Below are positions 10,736 to 22,630 of a stretch of 64,000 bases of DNA, one piece after another (the first letter of the stretch is position 1; each line of letters begins with the position of its first letter). The DNA is from Halalkalibacter suaedae. Lineage in GTDB: Bacteria; Bacillota; Bacilli; Bacillales; Bacillaceae_D. The stretch covers positions 186,001-250,000 of the forward strand of contig NZ_JAGKSQ010000001.1 in the NCBI RefSeq assembly GCF_017939705.1, written 5' to 3'. The position numbers were made by a program, and so were the translations under genes. The notes below the pieces were generated by a model that worked only from the letters and a program-made list of their open reading frames with translations, was not told the DNA's origin and made no database searches.

Positions 10736-10779
10736 TAAAAAGGGTCCATAAAGGTGAAACACCTATGGACACCTATTTG
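10736..10779 (-). terminator. Terminator of the ilv-leu operon
   Basis: Arms GTCCATA…GGTG and CACC…ATGGAC form a hairpin directly after leuD, followed by TTTTT on the minus strand. Confidence 0.9.
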
Positions 10780-10787
10780 CTACATTC

Positions 10788-11366
10788 TTATCTTTTTGCT
10801 TCATATGCAGTTATTTCCGCATCGTAATTAAGGGTAAGTCCAATTTCATCCCAGCCATTTAGAAGCATTTCTTTCCAATAAGGGTCAATAGCGAAACTAG
10901 CTTCGAATCCCTCTCCTGAAACTTTTTGCTCTTTTAGGTTAACTGATAATTCTAATTGTGAGTTGGCACCCTTTTGAAGAAGTAGAGAAACCTTTTCTTC
11001 TTCTAAACTAATTGGAAGCATACCGTTTTTCACACAGTTATTATAAAAAATATCGGCAAAGCTCGGTGCAATGATAACACGAAAACCGAAATCAGATAGA
11101 GCCCAAGGTGCATGCTCACGTGATGAACCACAACCGAAGTTATGACCCGCTACTAGAATACTTGCTCCTTTTGTATGAGGTTGATTTAGTTCAAAGTTAG
11201 GATCAGGCTCCCCATTTGCAAGGAAACGCCAGTCGAAAAATAAAAACTGACCAAAACCTGTTCGTTCAACCCTTTTCAAAAATTGTTTTGGAATGATTTG
11301 ATCTGTATCCACATTCACGCGGTCCATTGTTGCGACAATTCCTGTATGATTAACAATTGGTTCCAT
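10788..11366 (-). CDS. leuD: 3-isopropylmalate dehydratase small subunit
   Basis: Swivel-domain subunit that, with LeuC, isomerises 2- to 3-isopropylmalate in leucine synthesis. Typical motifs are [12 protein letters not shown] near residue 20 and [17 protein letters not shown] near 74. At 192 residues it is full length. It is the last gene of the ilv-leu operon, 12 bases after leuC, and is followed by a strong terminator. Confidence 0.97.
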   Translation of the reverse strand: MEPIVNHTGIVATMDRVNVDTDQIIPKQFLKRVERTGFGQFLFFDWRFLANGEPDPNFELNQPHTKGASILVAGHNFGCGSSREHAPWALSDFGFRVIIAPSFADIFYNNCVKNGMLPISLEEEKVSLLLQKGANSQLELSVNLKEQKVSGEGFEASFAIDPYWKEMLLNGWDEIGLTLNYDAEITAYEAKR

Positions 11367-11378
11367 CCTTTTCCCTCC

Positions 11379-12794
11379 TTAGTTAACTACTTTCTCTTTC
11401 TTCCACTCACGTATGTCAACAAAATGTCCAGCTATCGCTGCAGCAGCCGCCATTTCAGGACTAACAAGATGTGTTCTTGCTCCCTTACCTTGACGTCCCT
11501 CAAAATTCCGATTGGACGTCGATGCACATCGATCACCTTCAGGCACAATATCAGGATTCATTCCTAAGCAGGCACTGCAACCAGAATGACGCCATTCGAA
11601 ACCAGCTTCCTCGAAAATTTTATCTAAACCTTCTGCTTCAGCCATTTTCTTTACCTTTTGGGAACCAGGTACAACGATTGCACTTACATGGCTTGCCACT
11701 TGTTTTCCTTCTATAATTTTCGCGGCTGCTCTCAGATCGCTAAGTCTAGAATTTGTACAGGATCCAATAAACACATGTTGAATCTCGATGTCTTTGATTG
11801 GTGTGCCAGATTCTAGATTCATATATTCAAGAGCTTGCTTAATCGCACGTTTATCTGTTTCGTTTTCTCCATCTTCAGGATATGGTACAGTTTGAGAAAC
11901 ACCAATCCCTTGCGATGGATTAGTTCCCCAAGTAACCATCGGCTCAATTTCAGATGCGTCAATTGTTACAACACGGTCATAGCTTGCACCTTGGTCACTA
12001 GCAAGTGCCTTCCATTCCTCTACAATGGATGCATATGCTTCCCCTTTTGGAACATTAGCACGACCTTCCAAGTAATCAAACGTCACTTGATCAGGGCTGA
12101 TTAGTCCTGCTTTTGCACCTGCTTCAATTGACATATTACAAATGGTCATTCTTTCTTCCATCGTCAATCCACGAATCGCCTCACCTGTGAATTCAACAAC
12201 AGATCCGTTTCCAACGTTCACACCGAATTTACCTATGATCGCTAAGATAATATCTTTGGCAGAAAGTAAAGGGTTCAATTCCCCAGTTACTCGGATCTCA
12301 AGTGTTTGTGGTTTTGATTGCCATAATGTTTGCGTTGCTAGTACATGCTCTACCTCACTAGTCCCTATACCAAAAGCTAATGCACCAAACGCCCCGTGAG
12401 TTGACGTGTGACTGTCTCCACAAACAATTGTTTTTCCAGGCTGTGTTAAACCAAGCTCAGGACCGATAACATGAACAATACCATTCTCAGGATGCTCTAA
12501 GTCTGCTAATTCAACACCAAACTCCTTACAGTTCTTTGCTAGCGTTTCAATTTGAACACGTGAAATTTGATCGGTAATATTGTAGCGATCCACTGTCGGA
12601 ACATTATGATCCATTGTTGCAAATGTCAAATCAGGTCTACGGACTTTCCGATTTGCTAGACGAAGTCCATCAAAGGCTTGTGGGGATGTTACTTCGTGTA
12701 CTAAATGAAGATCAATATAGAGTAGACTTGGCTTCCCCTCTTCCGCCATAACCTCGTGCTTTTCCCAGATCTTTTCAATGATCGTTTTAGCCAC
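11379..12794 (-). CDS. leuC: 3-isopropylmalate dehydratase large subunit
   Basis: Aconitase-family subunit that carries the 4Fe-4S cluster of isopropylmalate isomerase. The three cluster cysteines are in GSCTNSR (about residue 346) and [10 protein letters not shown] (about 407). [27 protein letters not shown] is the family signature near 110–137. At 471 residues it is normal. A strong hairpin in the 89-base gap separates it from leuB. Confidence 0.97.
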   Translation of the reverse strand: MAKTIIEKIWEKHEVMAEEGKPSLLYIDLHLVHEVTSPQAFDGLRLANRKVRRPDLTFATMDHNVPTVDRYNITDQISRVQIETLAKNCKEFGVELADLEHPENGIVHVIGPELGLTQPGKTIVCGDSHTSTHGAFGALAFGIGTSEVEHVLATQTLWQSKPQTLEIRVTGELNPLLSAKDIILAIIGKFGVNVGNGSVVEFTGEAIRGLTMEERMTICNMSIEAGAKAGLISPDQVTFDYLEGRANVPKGEAYASIVEEWKALASDQGASYDRVVTIDASEIEPMVTWGTNPSQGIGVSQTVPYPEDGENETDKRAIKQALEYMNLESGTPIKDIEIQHVFIGSCTNSRLSDLRAAAKIIEGKQVASHVSAIVVPGSQKVKKMAEAEGLDKIFEEAGFEWRHSGCSACLGMNPDIVPEGDRCASTSNRNFEGRQGKGARTHLVSPEMAAAAAIAGHFVDIREWKKEKVVN

Positions 12795-12835
12795 TTATGA
12801 TTCCCCCTTTTTCTTTTTTTAGTTTAAGTTAGAAG

Positions 12836-12877
12836 GAAAGGTGCTCGAAAAAGGATAACCTTTTCGAGACACCTTTC
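12836..12877 (-). repeat. Strong intercistronic hairpin between leuB and leuC
   Basis: Arms 12836–12854 and 12859–12877 pair over nearly 19 bases (core CTCGAAAA/TTTTCGAG plus GAAAGGTG/CACCTTTC) with a 4-base loop. No T run follows directly on the minus strand, so it does not look like a plain terminator. It may stabilise or mark a processing point of the long operon mRNA. Confidence 0.75.
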
Positions 12878-12883
12878 TACTTT

Positions 12884-13975
12884 TTAACTAGCATTTTGTT
12901 TATTATTTTGTAATGCTTCGATTACTTTATCAGTCATTTGTATCGTTGATAGAGTATTAGAGTCATTCGTTAAATCAGCCGTACGGTAGCCTTTATTCAA
13001 GACCTCGTTAATCGCATCTTGGAGAGAGGTTGCTTCATCATACAGGTCAAATGAATACGCCAGCATCATTGCAACAGATGAAAGAGTAGCTAACGGATTG
13101 GCTAAGCCTTTTCCTGCAATATCTGGTGCAGATCCGTGGATCGGTTCAAATAGACCAGGGCCATCCTCACTTAAACTAGACGAAGGAAGCATTCCTAAAG
13201 AACCTGTAATCATTGAGGCTTCATCACTAAGGATATCTCCAAACATATTCTCCGTAACGATGACGTCAAATTGTCTAGGATTTCGAACTAGTTGCATCGC
13301 TGCATTATCAACTAACATATGTGAATAGTCTACATTAGGAAAATCCTTTGCAACTTCTTCAACAACCTCACGCCACAAGCGGCTTGATTCAAGTACATTT
13401 GCCTTATCGACTGATGTCAAATGGCCACGACGTTCACCTGCTAATTGAAACGCCTTTCTGACAATACGCTCGATTTCAAAACGAGAATATTGTAATGTAT
13501 CGATAGCAATCTCTTCGCCATCAACTATCTTTCGTTCACGAGGTTCACCAAAATAAAGACCACCTGTTAATTCACGTACAATTAACAATTCAACACCTTG
13601 AATGATTTCATCCTTTAGTGGGGAAGAATCTGCTAAAGCATCATAAATTGTGACTGGACGTAGATTGGCAAATAACTGTAGTTCTTTTCTTAACCCAAGT
13701 AATCCTTTTTCAGGTCGTTGATCCCCAGGAAGTTGATCCCATTTCGGTCCGCCAACAGCTCCAAGAAGAACTGCATCACTCTGACGACAGGCTGATAGAG
13801 TTTCCTGAGGAAGAGGGGTGCCGTTTTTATCAATGGATATTCCGCCGATATCGCCATAAATTAATTCGAATTCATGCTGATATAAAGCCTCAATTTCCTT
13901 TAACACACGAGTTGCAGCCTCACAGACTTCAGGACCAATTCCGTCACCAGGAAGAATGGCAATACGCTTTTTCAT
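12884..13975 (-). CDS. leuB: 3-isopropylmalate dehydrogenase
   Basis: NAD-dependent oxidative decarboxylation of 3-isopropylmalate, third step of leucine synthesis. The protein begins [11 protein letters not shown], has the substrate-binding [15 protein letters not shown] stretch near 135–150 and the metal and NAD site [23 protein letters not shown] near 245, and ends with the [11 protein letters not shown] nucleotide loop. At 363 residues it is full length. It lies 13 bases after leuA. Confidence 0.97.
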   Translation of the reverse strand: MKKRIAILPGDGIGPEVCEAATRVLKEIEALYQHEFELIYGDIGGISIDKNGTPLPQETLSACRQSDAVLLGAVGGPKWDQLPGDQRPEKGLLGLRKELQLFANLRPVTIYDALADSSPLKDEIIQGVELLIVRELTGGLYFGEPRERKIVDGEEIAIDTLQYSRFEIERIVRKAFQLAGERRGHLTSVDKANVLESSRLWREVVEEVAKDFPNVDYSHMLVDNAAMQLVRNPRQFDVIVTENMFGDILSDEASMITGSLGMLPSSSLSEDGPGLFEPIHGSAPDIAGKGLANPLATLSSVAMMLAYSFDLYDEATSLQDAINEVLNKGYRTADLTNDSNTLSTIQMTDKVIEALQNNKQNAS

Positions 13976-13988
13976 CGTTATTCCTCCC

Positions 13989-15539
13989 TTACACGTTATT
14001 TATTACATTTAATTGTTGCTCTTGATAATTTTTTCGATCAATCGTTCGATTCACTGCATTTATATAAGCTTTTGCAGATGCCTCGAGCACATCGTTCGCT
14101 GTTCCACGACCCGATGTTTCAAGCTCCTCATATTTAACGGTGACATACACCTCTGCAAGCGCATCTCGGCCACCTGATACAGATTGAATTCGATAATCAG
14201 TTAAGATAATTGGTGCATCGATGACTCTCTCTAACGTATTGTAAATTGCTTCAACACTACCAGAGCCAGTTGCCGCCTCTTGAATCGTTTCACCATTAGG
14301 ATTCTTCATCGTAATTGTGGCTGTTGGAATATTGGTTGTGCCGTAATTTACCTGAAGCGTTTCTAACTCATAGTGAGGTACAGCGACACCAACAGAAGCC
14401 TCTGTCATAAGAGAAAATAAATCATCCTCAGTAATATCTTTTTTCTTATCTGCAAGCTCCTTAAATGCAACGAAGATCGTTTGTAATTGTTCATCTGTAC
14501 CTGTAAACCCGAGTTCTGTCAGCTTTTCTTTAAACATATGGCGACCAGAATGCTTCCCTAGTACCATCCGGTTAGACGAAACACCAACAAGTTCTGGTGT
14601 AATAATTTCATAGGTTTCTTTGTTTTTCAGAACCCCATCCTGATGTATGCCAGATTCGTGGGCAAATGCATTTGCTCCAACAACTGCTTTATTATTAGGA
14701 ACGACCATGCCTGTTAACTTACTTACAAGAGCACTCGTTCTCTTAATCTCATTCAAGGTTAATCCCGTTTTTGCTTGGTAATGGTCTTGACGTATTTGAA
14801 GAGCTACTGCAATTTCTTCTAATGAAGCATTTCCAGCTCGTTCTCCAATTCCATTAAGGGTACACTCAACTTGACCAGCACCGTTTTGGATTGCCGCAAG
14901 AGAGTTAGCTACTGCCATCCCAAGATCATCATGGTTATGAGTAGAAAGGATTGCTTTGTCAATATTCTGAACATTTTTCGTAACGTATTGAAACATTTCG
15001 CCAATTTCATAAGGTGTTGTATAACCAACAGTGTCAGGTAAATTAATGACCGTTGCTCCAGCATCAATTACAGCACGAATAATTTTAGCTAGAAATGGCA
15101 ATTCTGTTCGACTCGCATCCTCTGCAGACCACTGAACATGTGGAAATTTAGCTGCTGCAAATTTCACCGAGGCTACAGCATGCTCGATGACCTGCTCAGG
15201 AGTCATACGCAACTTATACTGCATATGAATCGGTGAGGTTGCAATAAACGTATGAATCCTTGGCTCAGCACTATCTTTAAGAGCTTCCCAAGCTGTATCA
15301 ATATCACGTTCAATTGATCTCGCAAGTCCTGTAACAGAGCTCCCCTTTACAGTACGTGCAATCGCTTGAACAGAAGCAAAATCACCTTGTGAGGAGGCTG
15401 GAAAGCCAGCCTCTATAATATCTACTCCAAGTCTTTCAAGTTGTTTAGCAATTTCTACTTTTTCTTGAAAGTTTAAGTTAACCCCGGCAGATTGTTCTCC
15501 GTCACGAAGCGTCGTATCGAAAACATTAATTTTTCGCAC
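13989..15539 (-). CDS. leuA: 2-isopropylmalate synthase
   Basis: Condenses acetyl-CoA with 2-oxoisovalerate, the committed step to leucine. The catalytic TIM barrel opens with [17 protein letters not shown]. The metal-binding [18 protein letters not shown] stretch is near residue 200, and the C-terminal regulatory domain should bind leucine for feedback control. The start is a GTG at 15539 with GGAG nine bases upstream. At 516 residues it matches the bacterial LeuA type 1 length. It follows ilvC by 13 bases. Confidence 0.97.
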   Translation of the reverse strand: MRKINVFDTTLRDGEQSAGVNLNFQEKVEIAKQLERLGVDIIEAGFPASSQGDFASVQAIARTVKGSSVTGLARSIERDIDTAWEALKDSAEPRIHTFIATSPIHMQYKLRMTPEQVIEHAVASVKFAAAKFPHVQWSAEDASRTELPFLAKIIRAVIDAGATVINLPDTVGYTTPYEIGEMFQYVTKNVQNIDKAILSTHNHDDLGMAVANSLAAIQNGAGQVECTLNGIGERAGNASLEEIAVALQIRQDHYQAKTGLTLNEIKRTSALVSKLTGMVVPNNKAVVGANAFAHESGIHQDGVLKNKETYEIITPELVGVSSNRMVLGKHSGRHMFKEKLTELGFTGTDEQLQTIFVAFKELADKKKDITEDDLFSLMTEASVGVAVPHYELETLQVNYGTTNIPTATITMKNPNGETIQEAATGSGSVEAIYNTLERVIDAPIILTDYRIQSVSGGRDALAEVYVTVKYEELETSGRGTANDVLEASAKAYINAVNRTIDRKNYQEQQLNVINNV

Positions 15540-15552
15540 TACCGCCCACTCC

Positions 15553-16578
<1,026 letters not shown>

Positions 16579-16615
16579 TTAGTTTTTATATTTGAATATC
16601 ATTATTCAACAATTA

Positions 16616-17137
16616 TTAGTTAATCAGGGTAAGTCGATGTGGATCGATCGCTGATTTTTTTGTGCTACGATTAAAGGCTGTAATTCCTGTACGGGCGAGT
16701 TCCTTTATGCCGTAAGGACGAAGAAGATCAATTAACGCCTCAACCTTTTGGTGATCTCCAGTAATTTGAATCGTTAAACTCTCGCGACCAACATCAATTG
16801 TTGATGCACGGAATGTGTTTACAAGTGCTACTACTTCCCCACGTTGTTGTGGTGTAACAAGAATTTTTATTAAAGCAAGCTCGCGAGCAACAATCGATTC
16901 ATCGGTAATGTCTTTAACCTTTAGCACATCGACTTGTTTGTTTAATTGCTTAATCACCTGCTCAACATTTTGCATACTATCAACCGCAACAACAAAAGTC
17001 ATTCTTGAAATCGCGGGGTTTTCCGTCATACCAACTGTAATACTTTCAATATTATAATGGCGTCTTGCAAACAAACCTGTAATTCGATTTAAGACACCAG
17101 AAGAATTATTAACAAGTGCTGTTATCGTACGTTTCAT
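16616..17137 (-). CDS. ilvH: Acetolactate synthase regulatory (small) subunit
   Basis: Binds valine and activates and feedback-regulates IlvB. The N-terminal ACT domain ([30 protein letters not shown]) is followed by the C-terminal dimer domain ending [11 protein letters not shown]. At 173 residues it is the normal length. Its ATG overlaps the ilvB stop by four bases, so the two subunits are probably translationally coupled. Confidence 0.96.
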   Translation of the reverse strand: MKRTITALVNNSSGVLNRITGLFARRHYNIESITVGMTENPAISRMTFVVAVDSMQNVEQVIKQLNKQVDVLKVKDITDESIVARELALIKILVTPQQRGEVVALVNTFRASTIDVGRESLTIQITGDHQKVEALIDLLRPYGIKELARTGITAFNRSTKKSAIDPHRLTLIN

Positions 17138-18864
17138 GGCTTAATCCCCTCCATTTGATGCTGGCCTTTTCCTGGAGAAATCATCGGATACACATTTTCT
17201 TCTTTTGCTACTCTAACATCCATGAGTACAGGTCCTGGGTATGCAATCATTTCTTCTAAAGCTGATTTTAAGTCTGAAAGCTGATCAACTCTCATCCCTT
17301 TAATATCATAAGCTTCCGCCAATTTAACAAAGTTTGGCTGGATCGGGAAAAGTGAGTTAGAATAACGCTCACCATGGAACAATTGCTGCCATTGTCTTAC
17401 CATACCTAATGACGCATTGTTGACAATAACAATTTTCACTGGAAGGTTTAGTTCCTGTAGGATTGATAATTCCTGTGCAGTCATTTGGAACCCTGCATCA
17501 CCAATTACAGCAACAACAGGAGTTTTCGGTTCTGCAAACTGTGCTCCAATCGCCGCTGGGAAACCAAAGCCCATCGTGCCCAATCCTCCAGAAGTAACCC
17601 AACGATTCGGTTTATTAAAGCGGTAAAATTGGGCAGACCACATTTGATGCTGTCCTACATCAGTTGTGACAATTGCTTCACCATTTGTCACTTCATGAAC
17701 AAGCTCAATTAATTGCTGTGGCTTAATTGTTTCACCATCTTCTACGTACCAAAGAGGGTACTCCTGCTTCAATGCTGCAAGCTTTTCACGCCACTCAGCA
17801 GTATCACCTCGTTCGCCGCCTTCTTCGATTAACATCTCTAAGGCTTGCTTTGAATCACCAACAACCGGAATCTCCGTTTCGATATTCTTACCGATCTCAG
17901 CTGGGTCAATATCGATATGGGCGACACGAGCATTAGGTGCAAAGTGAGCTAGATTCCCTGTTAAACGGTCATCAAATCTAGCACCAATACTAATTAAAAG
18001 ATCTGACTCATGAATAGCAATATTGGCTGTATATGTGCCATGCATCCCGCCCATTCCTAAGAACAGCTCATGATCACCAGGAAAACCACCAAGACCTAGT
18101 AATGTGTTAACAACTGGAATCTTATTTTTCTCTACAAAGGTTAACAGCTCACTAGAAGCTTTCCCATGTAACACCCCAGCCCCTGCAAGAATAACAGGTT
18201 GTTTCGCATCCTTAACCGCATCTAACACTTTACGAATTTGTAATCTGTTAGGAACAACAGTTGGTTGGTAACCAGGAAGATTAATTTCTTTTTCATAATC
18301 AAAGGTTCCTGTCATAAGTGAAATATCCTTCGGTAAATCAATCAGGACCGGTCCTGGTCGACCTGTTGTTGCAATATGAAATGCTTCTTTAATAATTCTC
18401 GGAAACTCATCTACAGATCGAACTTGATAGTTGTGTTTAGTAATTGGCATCGTAATTCCAATCATATCAGCCTCTTGGAAAGCATCAGTTCCAATTAAGT
18501 TCGAAGCGACCTGACCTGTGATAACAACTAGCGGGAGAGAGTCGATCATAGCATCTGCAATCCCTGTTACTACATTGGTTGCCCCCGGACCTGATGTCAC
18601 AATACAGACACCCGGTTTACCAGAAACTCTGGCATATCCCTCTGCTGCATGAATCGCACCCTGTTCGTGTCTTGCAAGGACATGATGAATTCCTGTTTTA
18701 TATATCTCATCATAAGTTGGAAGGATTGCACCACCAGGGTAACCGAATATTACATCAACACCCTCTTGTCTAAGAGCTTCAATTAACATACTCGAACCAG
18801 ACATTTCTTGATTTTGCTTAGTTACTTCTTGCTTTTGTTCAGTATCTTTCATTCTTGTACTCAT
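17134..18864 (-). CDS. ilvB: Acetolactate synthase catalytic (large) subunit
   Basis: Thiamine-diphosphate enzyme that makes acetolactate from two pyruvates, the first shared step to valine and leucine. Visible parts are the N-terminal pyrimidine-binding domain with the catalytic Glu in [15 protein letters not shown], a central FAD-binding domain, and the C-terminal ThDP motif [16 protein letters not shown]…NN. An extended N-terminus of about 25 polar residues precedes [13 protein letters not shown]. The start at 18864 has GGGAGG eight bases upstream. It is the first gene under the leucine T-box. 576 residues. Confidence 0.97.
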   Translation of the reverse strand: MSTRMKDTEQKQEVTKQNQEMSGSSMLIEALRQEGVDVIFGYPGGAILPTYDEIYKTGIHHVLARHEQGAIHAAEGYARVSGKPGVCIVTSGPGATNVVTGIADAMIDSLPLVVITGQVASNLIGTDAFQEADMIGITMPITKHNYQVRSVDEFPRIIKEAFHIATTGRPGPVLIDLPKDISLMTGTFDYEKEINLPGYQPTVVPNRLQIRKVLDAVKDAKQPVILAGAGVLHGKASSELLTFVEKNKIPVVNTLLGLGGFPGDHELFLGMGGMHGTYTANIAIHESDLLISIGARFDDRLTGNLAHFAPNARVAHIDIDPAEIGKNIETEIPVVGDSKQALEMLIEEGGERGDTAEWREKLAALKQEYPLWYVEDGETIKPQQLIELVHEVTNGEAIVTTDVGQHQMWSAQFYRFNKPNRWVTSGGLGTMGFGFPAAIGAQFAEPKTPVVAVIGDAGFQMTAQELSILQELNLPVKIVIVNNASLGMVRQWQQLFHGERYSNSLFPIQPNFVKLAEAYDIKGMRVDQLSDLKSALEEMIAYPGPVLMDVRVAKEENVYPMISPGKGQHQMEGIKP

Positions 18865-18921
18865 CTCCTCAGCCTCCCTAACTTATTTAATACTAGTTCG
18901 TAACATTCTGAATTTAATCAT

Positions 18922-19216
18922 AAAAAAACCTTTCCACCCCACATAAAGCCAACATGTTATTTTGCGGCTGAAGGGGTGAAAAGATTCTTTCCACGGTACC
19001 ACCCTTATTCATTGAGCAGACATGCTCAATCTTATGGATAAGTTTTCACTTATCACGTTTTGGTAACGAGTGCTGTGAAACACTCGATCAGCCTTAGTTG
19101 GGAATCCGTTCAGGCTAATGCTCAGAGGTGAGTTTCATTAATAGGGACAACACCGCATCTCAGCAAAAACGGCTCTCTGTGGAAGTCCTCTATTAACTAC
19201 TTATCCTCTTCTACGC
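18922..19216 (-). ncRNA. Leucine T-box leader upstream of ilvB
   Basis: The T-box core AAGGGTGGTACCGTGG (18991–19006, minus strand) is followed by a terminator (18922–18983) with CTTTTCACCCC/GGGGTGGAAAG arms and a run of seven T. Upstream, the stem I features AGAGAGC and a specifier loop are visible; the specifier is CTC at 19130–19132, a leucine codon. Uncharged tRNA-Leu should bind and favour antitermination. The element starts about ten bases after the ilvD stop, so it acts between ilvD and ilvB. No clear promoter was found directly upstream. Confidence 0.93.
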
Positions 19217-19225
19217 TCTTATCTA

Positions 19226-20896
19226 TTAGATTTTCATGATTCCGCCTGTATTAGCGGAAGTAACAAGCTTAGAATATCTAGCTAAATATCCTTTTTTCAC
19301 TTTAGGCTCAGGTTCTACCCAACCAATCTTTCTCTCAGCCAACTCTTCATCTGAAACAAGTAATTTAATTGTACGATTTGGTAAATCAATACGAATCTTA
19401 TCACCATTCTCAACGAATGCAATTGGACCACCCTCGGCAGCTTCTGGAGAGATATGACCAATTGAAATCCCACGAGATGCACCTGAGAAGCGCCCGTCTG
19501 TAATAAGTGCAACCTCTTTCCCAAGTCCTCTTCCAGCAATAGCTGAAGTAGGTGCTAGCATTTCTGGCATCCCAGGTCCACCTTTAGGGCCTTCATAGCG
19601 AATGACCACAACATGACCTGCTTTTACTGTTCCTGCATTGATTTCCTTTTGAGCTTCATCCTGTGATTCGAAGACAATTGCCTCACCTTCAAACACTGTA
19701 ATTGAAGGATCAACTCCCCCTACTTTAATAACTGCTCCATCTGGGGCAAGATTACCAAATAGAATTGAAAGACCTCCTACAGGACTATATGGATTATCTT
19801 TTCTACGAATAACATCATCATTCGTAATTTCAGCATGTTTTACGTTTTCGTAGAGGCTCTTACCTGTGATTGTGATTCTTTCAGGATGAATAGCTCCTTC
19901 AATAGAGCAAAGCTCCTTGATTATCGCACTTACTCCACCTGCTTGGTGGACATCATCCATTGAGTAATCCGAAGCAGGACTAATCTTACTTAAATAAGGA
20001 ACTCGTTCTGCTACTTCATTAATACGATTCAAATCATACTCAATTTCTGCCTCATTTGCGATTGCCAGTGTGTGAAGAACGGTATTTGTCGATCCACCCA
20101 TAGCCATATCAAGTGCAAAGGCATCATCAATCGTTTCCTTTGTAACAATATCTCTTGGTTTAATATCTTTTTCTATTAGATTCATTAAATGCTTAGCTGC
20201 ATCTTTAATGAGTTGATGACGTTTTTCAGATGTGGCTACTAATGTCCCGTTTCCAGGTAGTGCCAATCCAAGCATCTCCATAAGGGAATTCATTGAGTTA
20301 GCTGTGAACATTCCAGAACAGGATCCGCAGGTCGGACAAGCACTTTGTTCAATCTCAAGTAACTCTTCTCTTGTCATATTACCTGACGTAAATGCGCCTA
20401 CTCCTTCAAAAACTGATACAAGCGATAGACTCTTTCCATCTTTCGTTCGTCCAGCCTCCATCGGTCCACCTGATACGAATACTGAAGGAACATTTGTCCT
20501 TACAGCTGCCATCAACATTCCTGGTGTAATTTTATCACAGTTTGGAATAAAAAAGACACCATCAAACCAGTGGGCATTTATGACAGTTTCTGCTGCATCG
20601 CAAATGATCTCTCGACTTGGAAGTGAATATCTCATTCCAATATGCCCCATCGCAATTCCATCATCAACACCAATTGTATTGAACTCGAATGGAATGCCTC
20701 CCGCTTCTCGTATTGCTTGTTTTGCTACTTCGGCAAATTTATTAAGATGCATATGTCCCGGAATAATGTCTATATATGAATTACAGACACCGATAAATGG
20801 TTTATCCATCTCATCTTCTTTGACGCCAGCAGCCCGTAACAAGCTACGATGGGGGGCTCGATCGATCCCCTTTTTAATCATATCACTTCTCATCAT
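19226..20896 (-). CDS. ilvD: Dihydroxy-acid dehydratase
   Basis: Iron-sulfur dehydratase, the third shared step to valine and isoleucine. Cluster ligands are visible in [16 protein letters not shown] and [19 protein letters not shown]. The C-terminal GRFSGASRG motif is near residue 470. At 556 residues it is full length. The start at 20896 ([10 protein letters not shown]) has GGGGAG five bases upstream. It precedes the T-box, so its own promoter escapes the leucine attenuation that controls the rest of the operon. A candidate CodY site overlaps the promoter region. Confidence 0.96.
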   Translation of the reverse strand: MMRSDMIKKGIDRAPHRSLLRAAGVKEDEMDKPFIGVCNSYIDIIPGHMHLNKFAEVAKQAIREAGGIPFEFNTIGVDDGIAMGHIGMRYSLPSREIICDAAETVINAHWFDGVFFIPNCDKITPGMLMAAVRTNVPSVFVSGGPMEAGRTKDGKSLSLVSVFEGVGAFTSGNMTREELLEIEQSACPTCGSCSGMFTANSMNSLMEMLGLALPGNGTLVATSEKRHQLIKDAAKHLMNLIEKDIKPRDIVTKETIDDAFALDMAMGGSTNTVLHTLAIANEAEIEYDLNRINEVAERVPYLSKISPASDYSMDDVHQAGGVSAIIKELCSIEGAIHPERITITGKSLYENVKHAEITNDDVIRRKDNPYSPVGGLSILFGNLAPDGAVIKVGGVDPSITVFEGEAIVFESQDEAQKEINAGTVKAGHVVVIRYEGPKGGPGMPEMLAPTSAIAGRGLGKEVALITDGRFSGASRGISIGHISPEAAEGGPIAFVENGDKIRIDLPNRTIKLLVSDEELAERKIGWVEPEPKVKKGYLARYSKLVTSANTGGIMKI

Positions 20897-21003
20897 ACCC
20901 GCTCCCCTATTTCAATGCTTCTCTATTTACTTGTATTGTCCTTTGAAAAAAAGCTCTACTCAGAGAGGACATTTGTTTTTTATATAGTAGTTGTTTGAGG
21001 TTT

Positions 21004-21032
21004 ATCATACGCTCATTCAGAGTGATGGTCAA
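21004..21032 (-). promoter_or_regulatory. Sigma-A promoter of ilvD
   Basis: On the minus strand TTGACC (21027–21032), a 17-base spacer and TATGAT (21004–21009), about 108 bases before the ilvD start. The leader has a weak 4-bp hairpin followed by seven T near 20944–20970, too weak to call as an attenuator. Confidence 0.75.
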
Positions 21033-21034
21033 CC

Positions 21035-21049
21035 ACTTTTGCGAAAATA
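21035..21049 (-). promoter_or_regulatory. Candidate CodY box
   Basis: TATTTTCGCAAAAGT on the minus strand has three mismatches to AATTTTCWGAAAATT. It lies immediately upstream of the ilvD -35, the place for a CodY-type repressor site; CodY is known to control ilv genes in B. subtilis. Confidence 0.45.
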
Positions 21050-21190
21050 ATTTGACTATTTTGATAGTTGTTTATTTTGTATACGCTTACACTATTGATA
21101 GAACTAGTCTGGAAAACTTAAAATCCACTTCTGTCTATTTTAGGCATATGTGGCTATTTTATAGGGCATCCTAGAAACGGGTGATTATAC

Positions 21191-21598
21191 ATGTTAAAGA
21201 AATCCAAAAACTGGGTTAAACTCTCAAAAAGGTTTCCATTTATTCGCGTACGAAAAACGAAAAAAGCATCATTGGTTTTAGTTGAAGAATTGTGGCAGGC
21301 CTGTTATTCAGATGCTGAAAAATATCTCTACACAGAGCTACGGGCCAAAATGTACTATCCAACCCCTCACTATTGGATTAGTAACATTAAGGCAAACATC
21401 GCACTTGTTCCTTTTAAATTAGCGTTAATCGAAAAGAAAAAAGGAATAGACGAGAAAAGAATCAGCAAAGCATTAAAGAAACAGGGCTGGAGTGTATTAT
21501 TCTATCAAGCAGATGACCTAATGAAAAATGAATTCGAATATGTCGATCGTGTTCTTGAACATGCCTCGATTCAAGGACATATCTCTACACCTTCTTGA
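21191..21598 (+). CDS. Hypothetical protein with a DUF559/Vsr-like C-terminal pattern
   Basis: A basic 135-residue protein I do not recognise. The N-terminus is rich in Lys and Arg. Residues 75–130 (ALVPFKLALIEKKKG, then KALKKQGWSVLFYQADDLM, then a final helix) recall the end of DUF559/Vsr-type restriction-like folds. There a beta strand with a conserved acidic residue and Lys is followed by a helix, the GW-x-V-L-x-F strand and a last helix. The key D/E-x-K dyad is not clear; LIEKKK is the only candidate. A GGGTGA site precedes the ATG. It is a lone plus-strand gene between ilvD and the tRNAs. Function is not known. Confidence 0.7.
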   Translation: MLKKSKNWVKLSKRFPFIRVRKTKKASLVLVEELWQACYSDAEKYLYTELRAKMYYPTPHYWISNIKANIALVPFKLALIEKKKGIDEKRISKALKKQGWSVLFYQADDLMKNEFEYVDRVLEHASIQGHISTPS

Positions 21599-21750
21599 AT
21601 CAATTTCTTCACCAGCCACTCTTAGTGCACTTCAACTGCTATGATTGCTCATTAGCAGTTGAAGTGCACTATTTACTCAACAAAAAAACGCCCCTCGTGA
21701 CTTAAGTCAACGAGAAACGTTATTTACAGATTTAAGTATGTAATTTAGTA

Positions 21751-21827
<77 letters not shown>

Positions 21828-21828
21828 A

Positions 21829-21902
21829 TGGAGCGGGTGATGAGAATCGAACTCACGACATCAGCTTGGAAGGCTGAGGTTTTACCACTAAACTACACCC
21901 GC
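21829..21902 (-). tRNA. tRNA-Gly (anticodon TCC)
   Basis: A 74-base tRNA with acceptor arms GCGGGTG/CACCCGC, anticodon stem TCAGC/GCTGA around loop CTTCCAA, T-loop GTTCGATTC and encoded CCA. One base separates it from tRNA-Arg; the two are clearly one transcript. Confidence 0.96.
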
Positions 21903-22047
21903 ATAATTAACTATTTCTGACTGTGTTCATTCACTAACATCTTGTGACGACATTTATTAATATAACTAAATTAAGTACAAATGTCAACTCAATAAATGAT
22001 TTTTTTATTAAGTTATTATAATTAATCACCGTATTAAGAGGAGACAA

Positions 22048-22078
22048 CTGAAAAAGGTGGTTACTGTACCTTTTTCAG
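22048..22078 (-). terminator. Hairpin after ysnB, probable terminator
   Basis: An 11-bp stem CTGAAAAAGGT/ACCTTTTTCAG lies 23 bases after the ysnB stop. The T run is in the stem itself rather than after it. Confidence 0.65.
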
Positions 22079-22100
22079 CATGCTACTCTATCTTCTTTAT

Positions 22101-22610
22101 CTATACCGTAAACTCATAAATCATATCCTCAACTCGTACACCATCTTTTTCAAAGAAGGTAACAGTTGTCTTATCATCTGTTCTTTCGCATATACAATAT
22201 GTACGGATACGTTTACCCATTGGTAGTTTAATGCTACCAGGGTTAATATAGATAATCCCGTTTTGCTCAAAGGTCGTTGCAATATGAGAATGACCAAAGC
22301 AGGCGATGTCAGCTTGTTTCTCCTCTGCTCGGTAGGTTAAAGGAACAGTTGTCATTTTTACATTGTACAAGTGGCCGTGAGTCACATAAATCGAAGTTGC
22401 TTCAACTGTCTCAATGATTTCCTCTTCAAAGTCATCACCAAAATCGCAATTACCCTTCACAACTTTTACCCCGGTCAAAGCCTCATTATCTCGATCTAAC
22501 TCAGAGTCACCACAATGAATAATAATATCAACTTCCGTCCTATATCGATCGACAATTTCCTTTAATTCTCGTTGCCAGCCGTGACTATCACTAATAATCA
22601 ATGCCTTCAC
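22101..22610 (-). CDS. ysnB: YfcE/MJ0936-type metallophosphoesterase
   Basis: Small calcineurin-like phosphodiesterase. Metal-binding motifs are in order: SDSHG (residues 6–10), HCGDSE near 37, KGNCD near 57, THGH near 87 and GHSH near 114. I place the start at the GTG at 22610 (VKALIISDSHG), eight bases after AAGGAGG. The longer frame to 22640 overlaps rdgB and lacks a ribosome binding site. 169 residues. It is the last gene of the ysmB–ysnB cluster; the natural substrate is unknown. Confidence 0.92.
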   Translation of the reverse strand: MKALIISDSHGWQRELKEIVDRYRTEVDIIIHCGDSELDRDNEALTGVKVVKGNCDFGDDFEEEIIETVEATSIYVTHGHLYNVKMTTVPLTYRAEEKQADIACFGHSHIATTFEQNGIIYINPGSIKLPMGKRIRTYCICERTDDKTTVTFFEKDGVRVEDMIYEFTV

Positions 22611-22630
22611 TAAGGTTTCCTCCTTCCGCG

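Noticed and set aside
20944-20970. Attenuator in the ilvD leader
   Set aside because: The stem is only four base pairs before the seven T, too weak for a terminator.
20232-20987. 251-codon open frame on the plus strand
   Set aside because: Lies opposite ilvD over its whole length apart from the end; codon pattern is that of an antisense shadow and no ribosome binding site is present.
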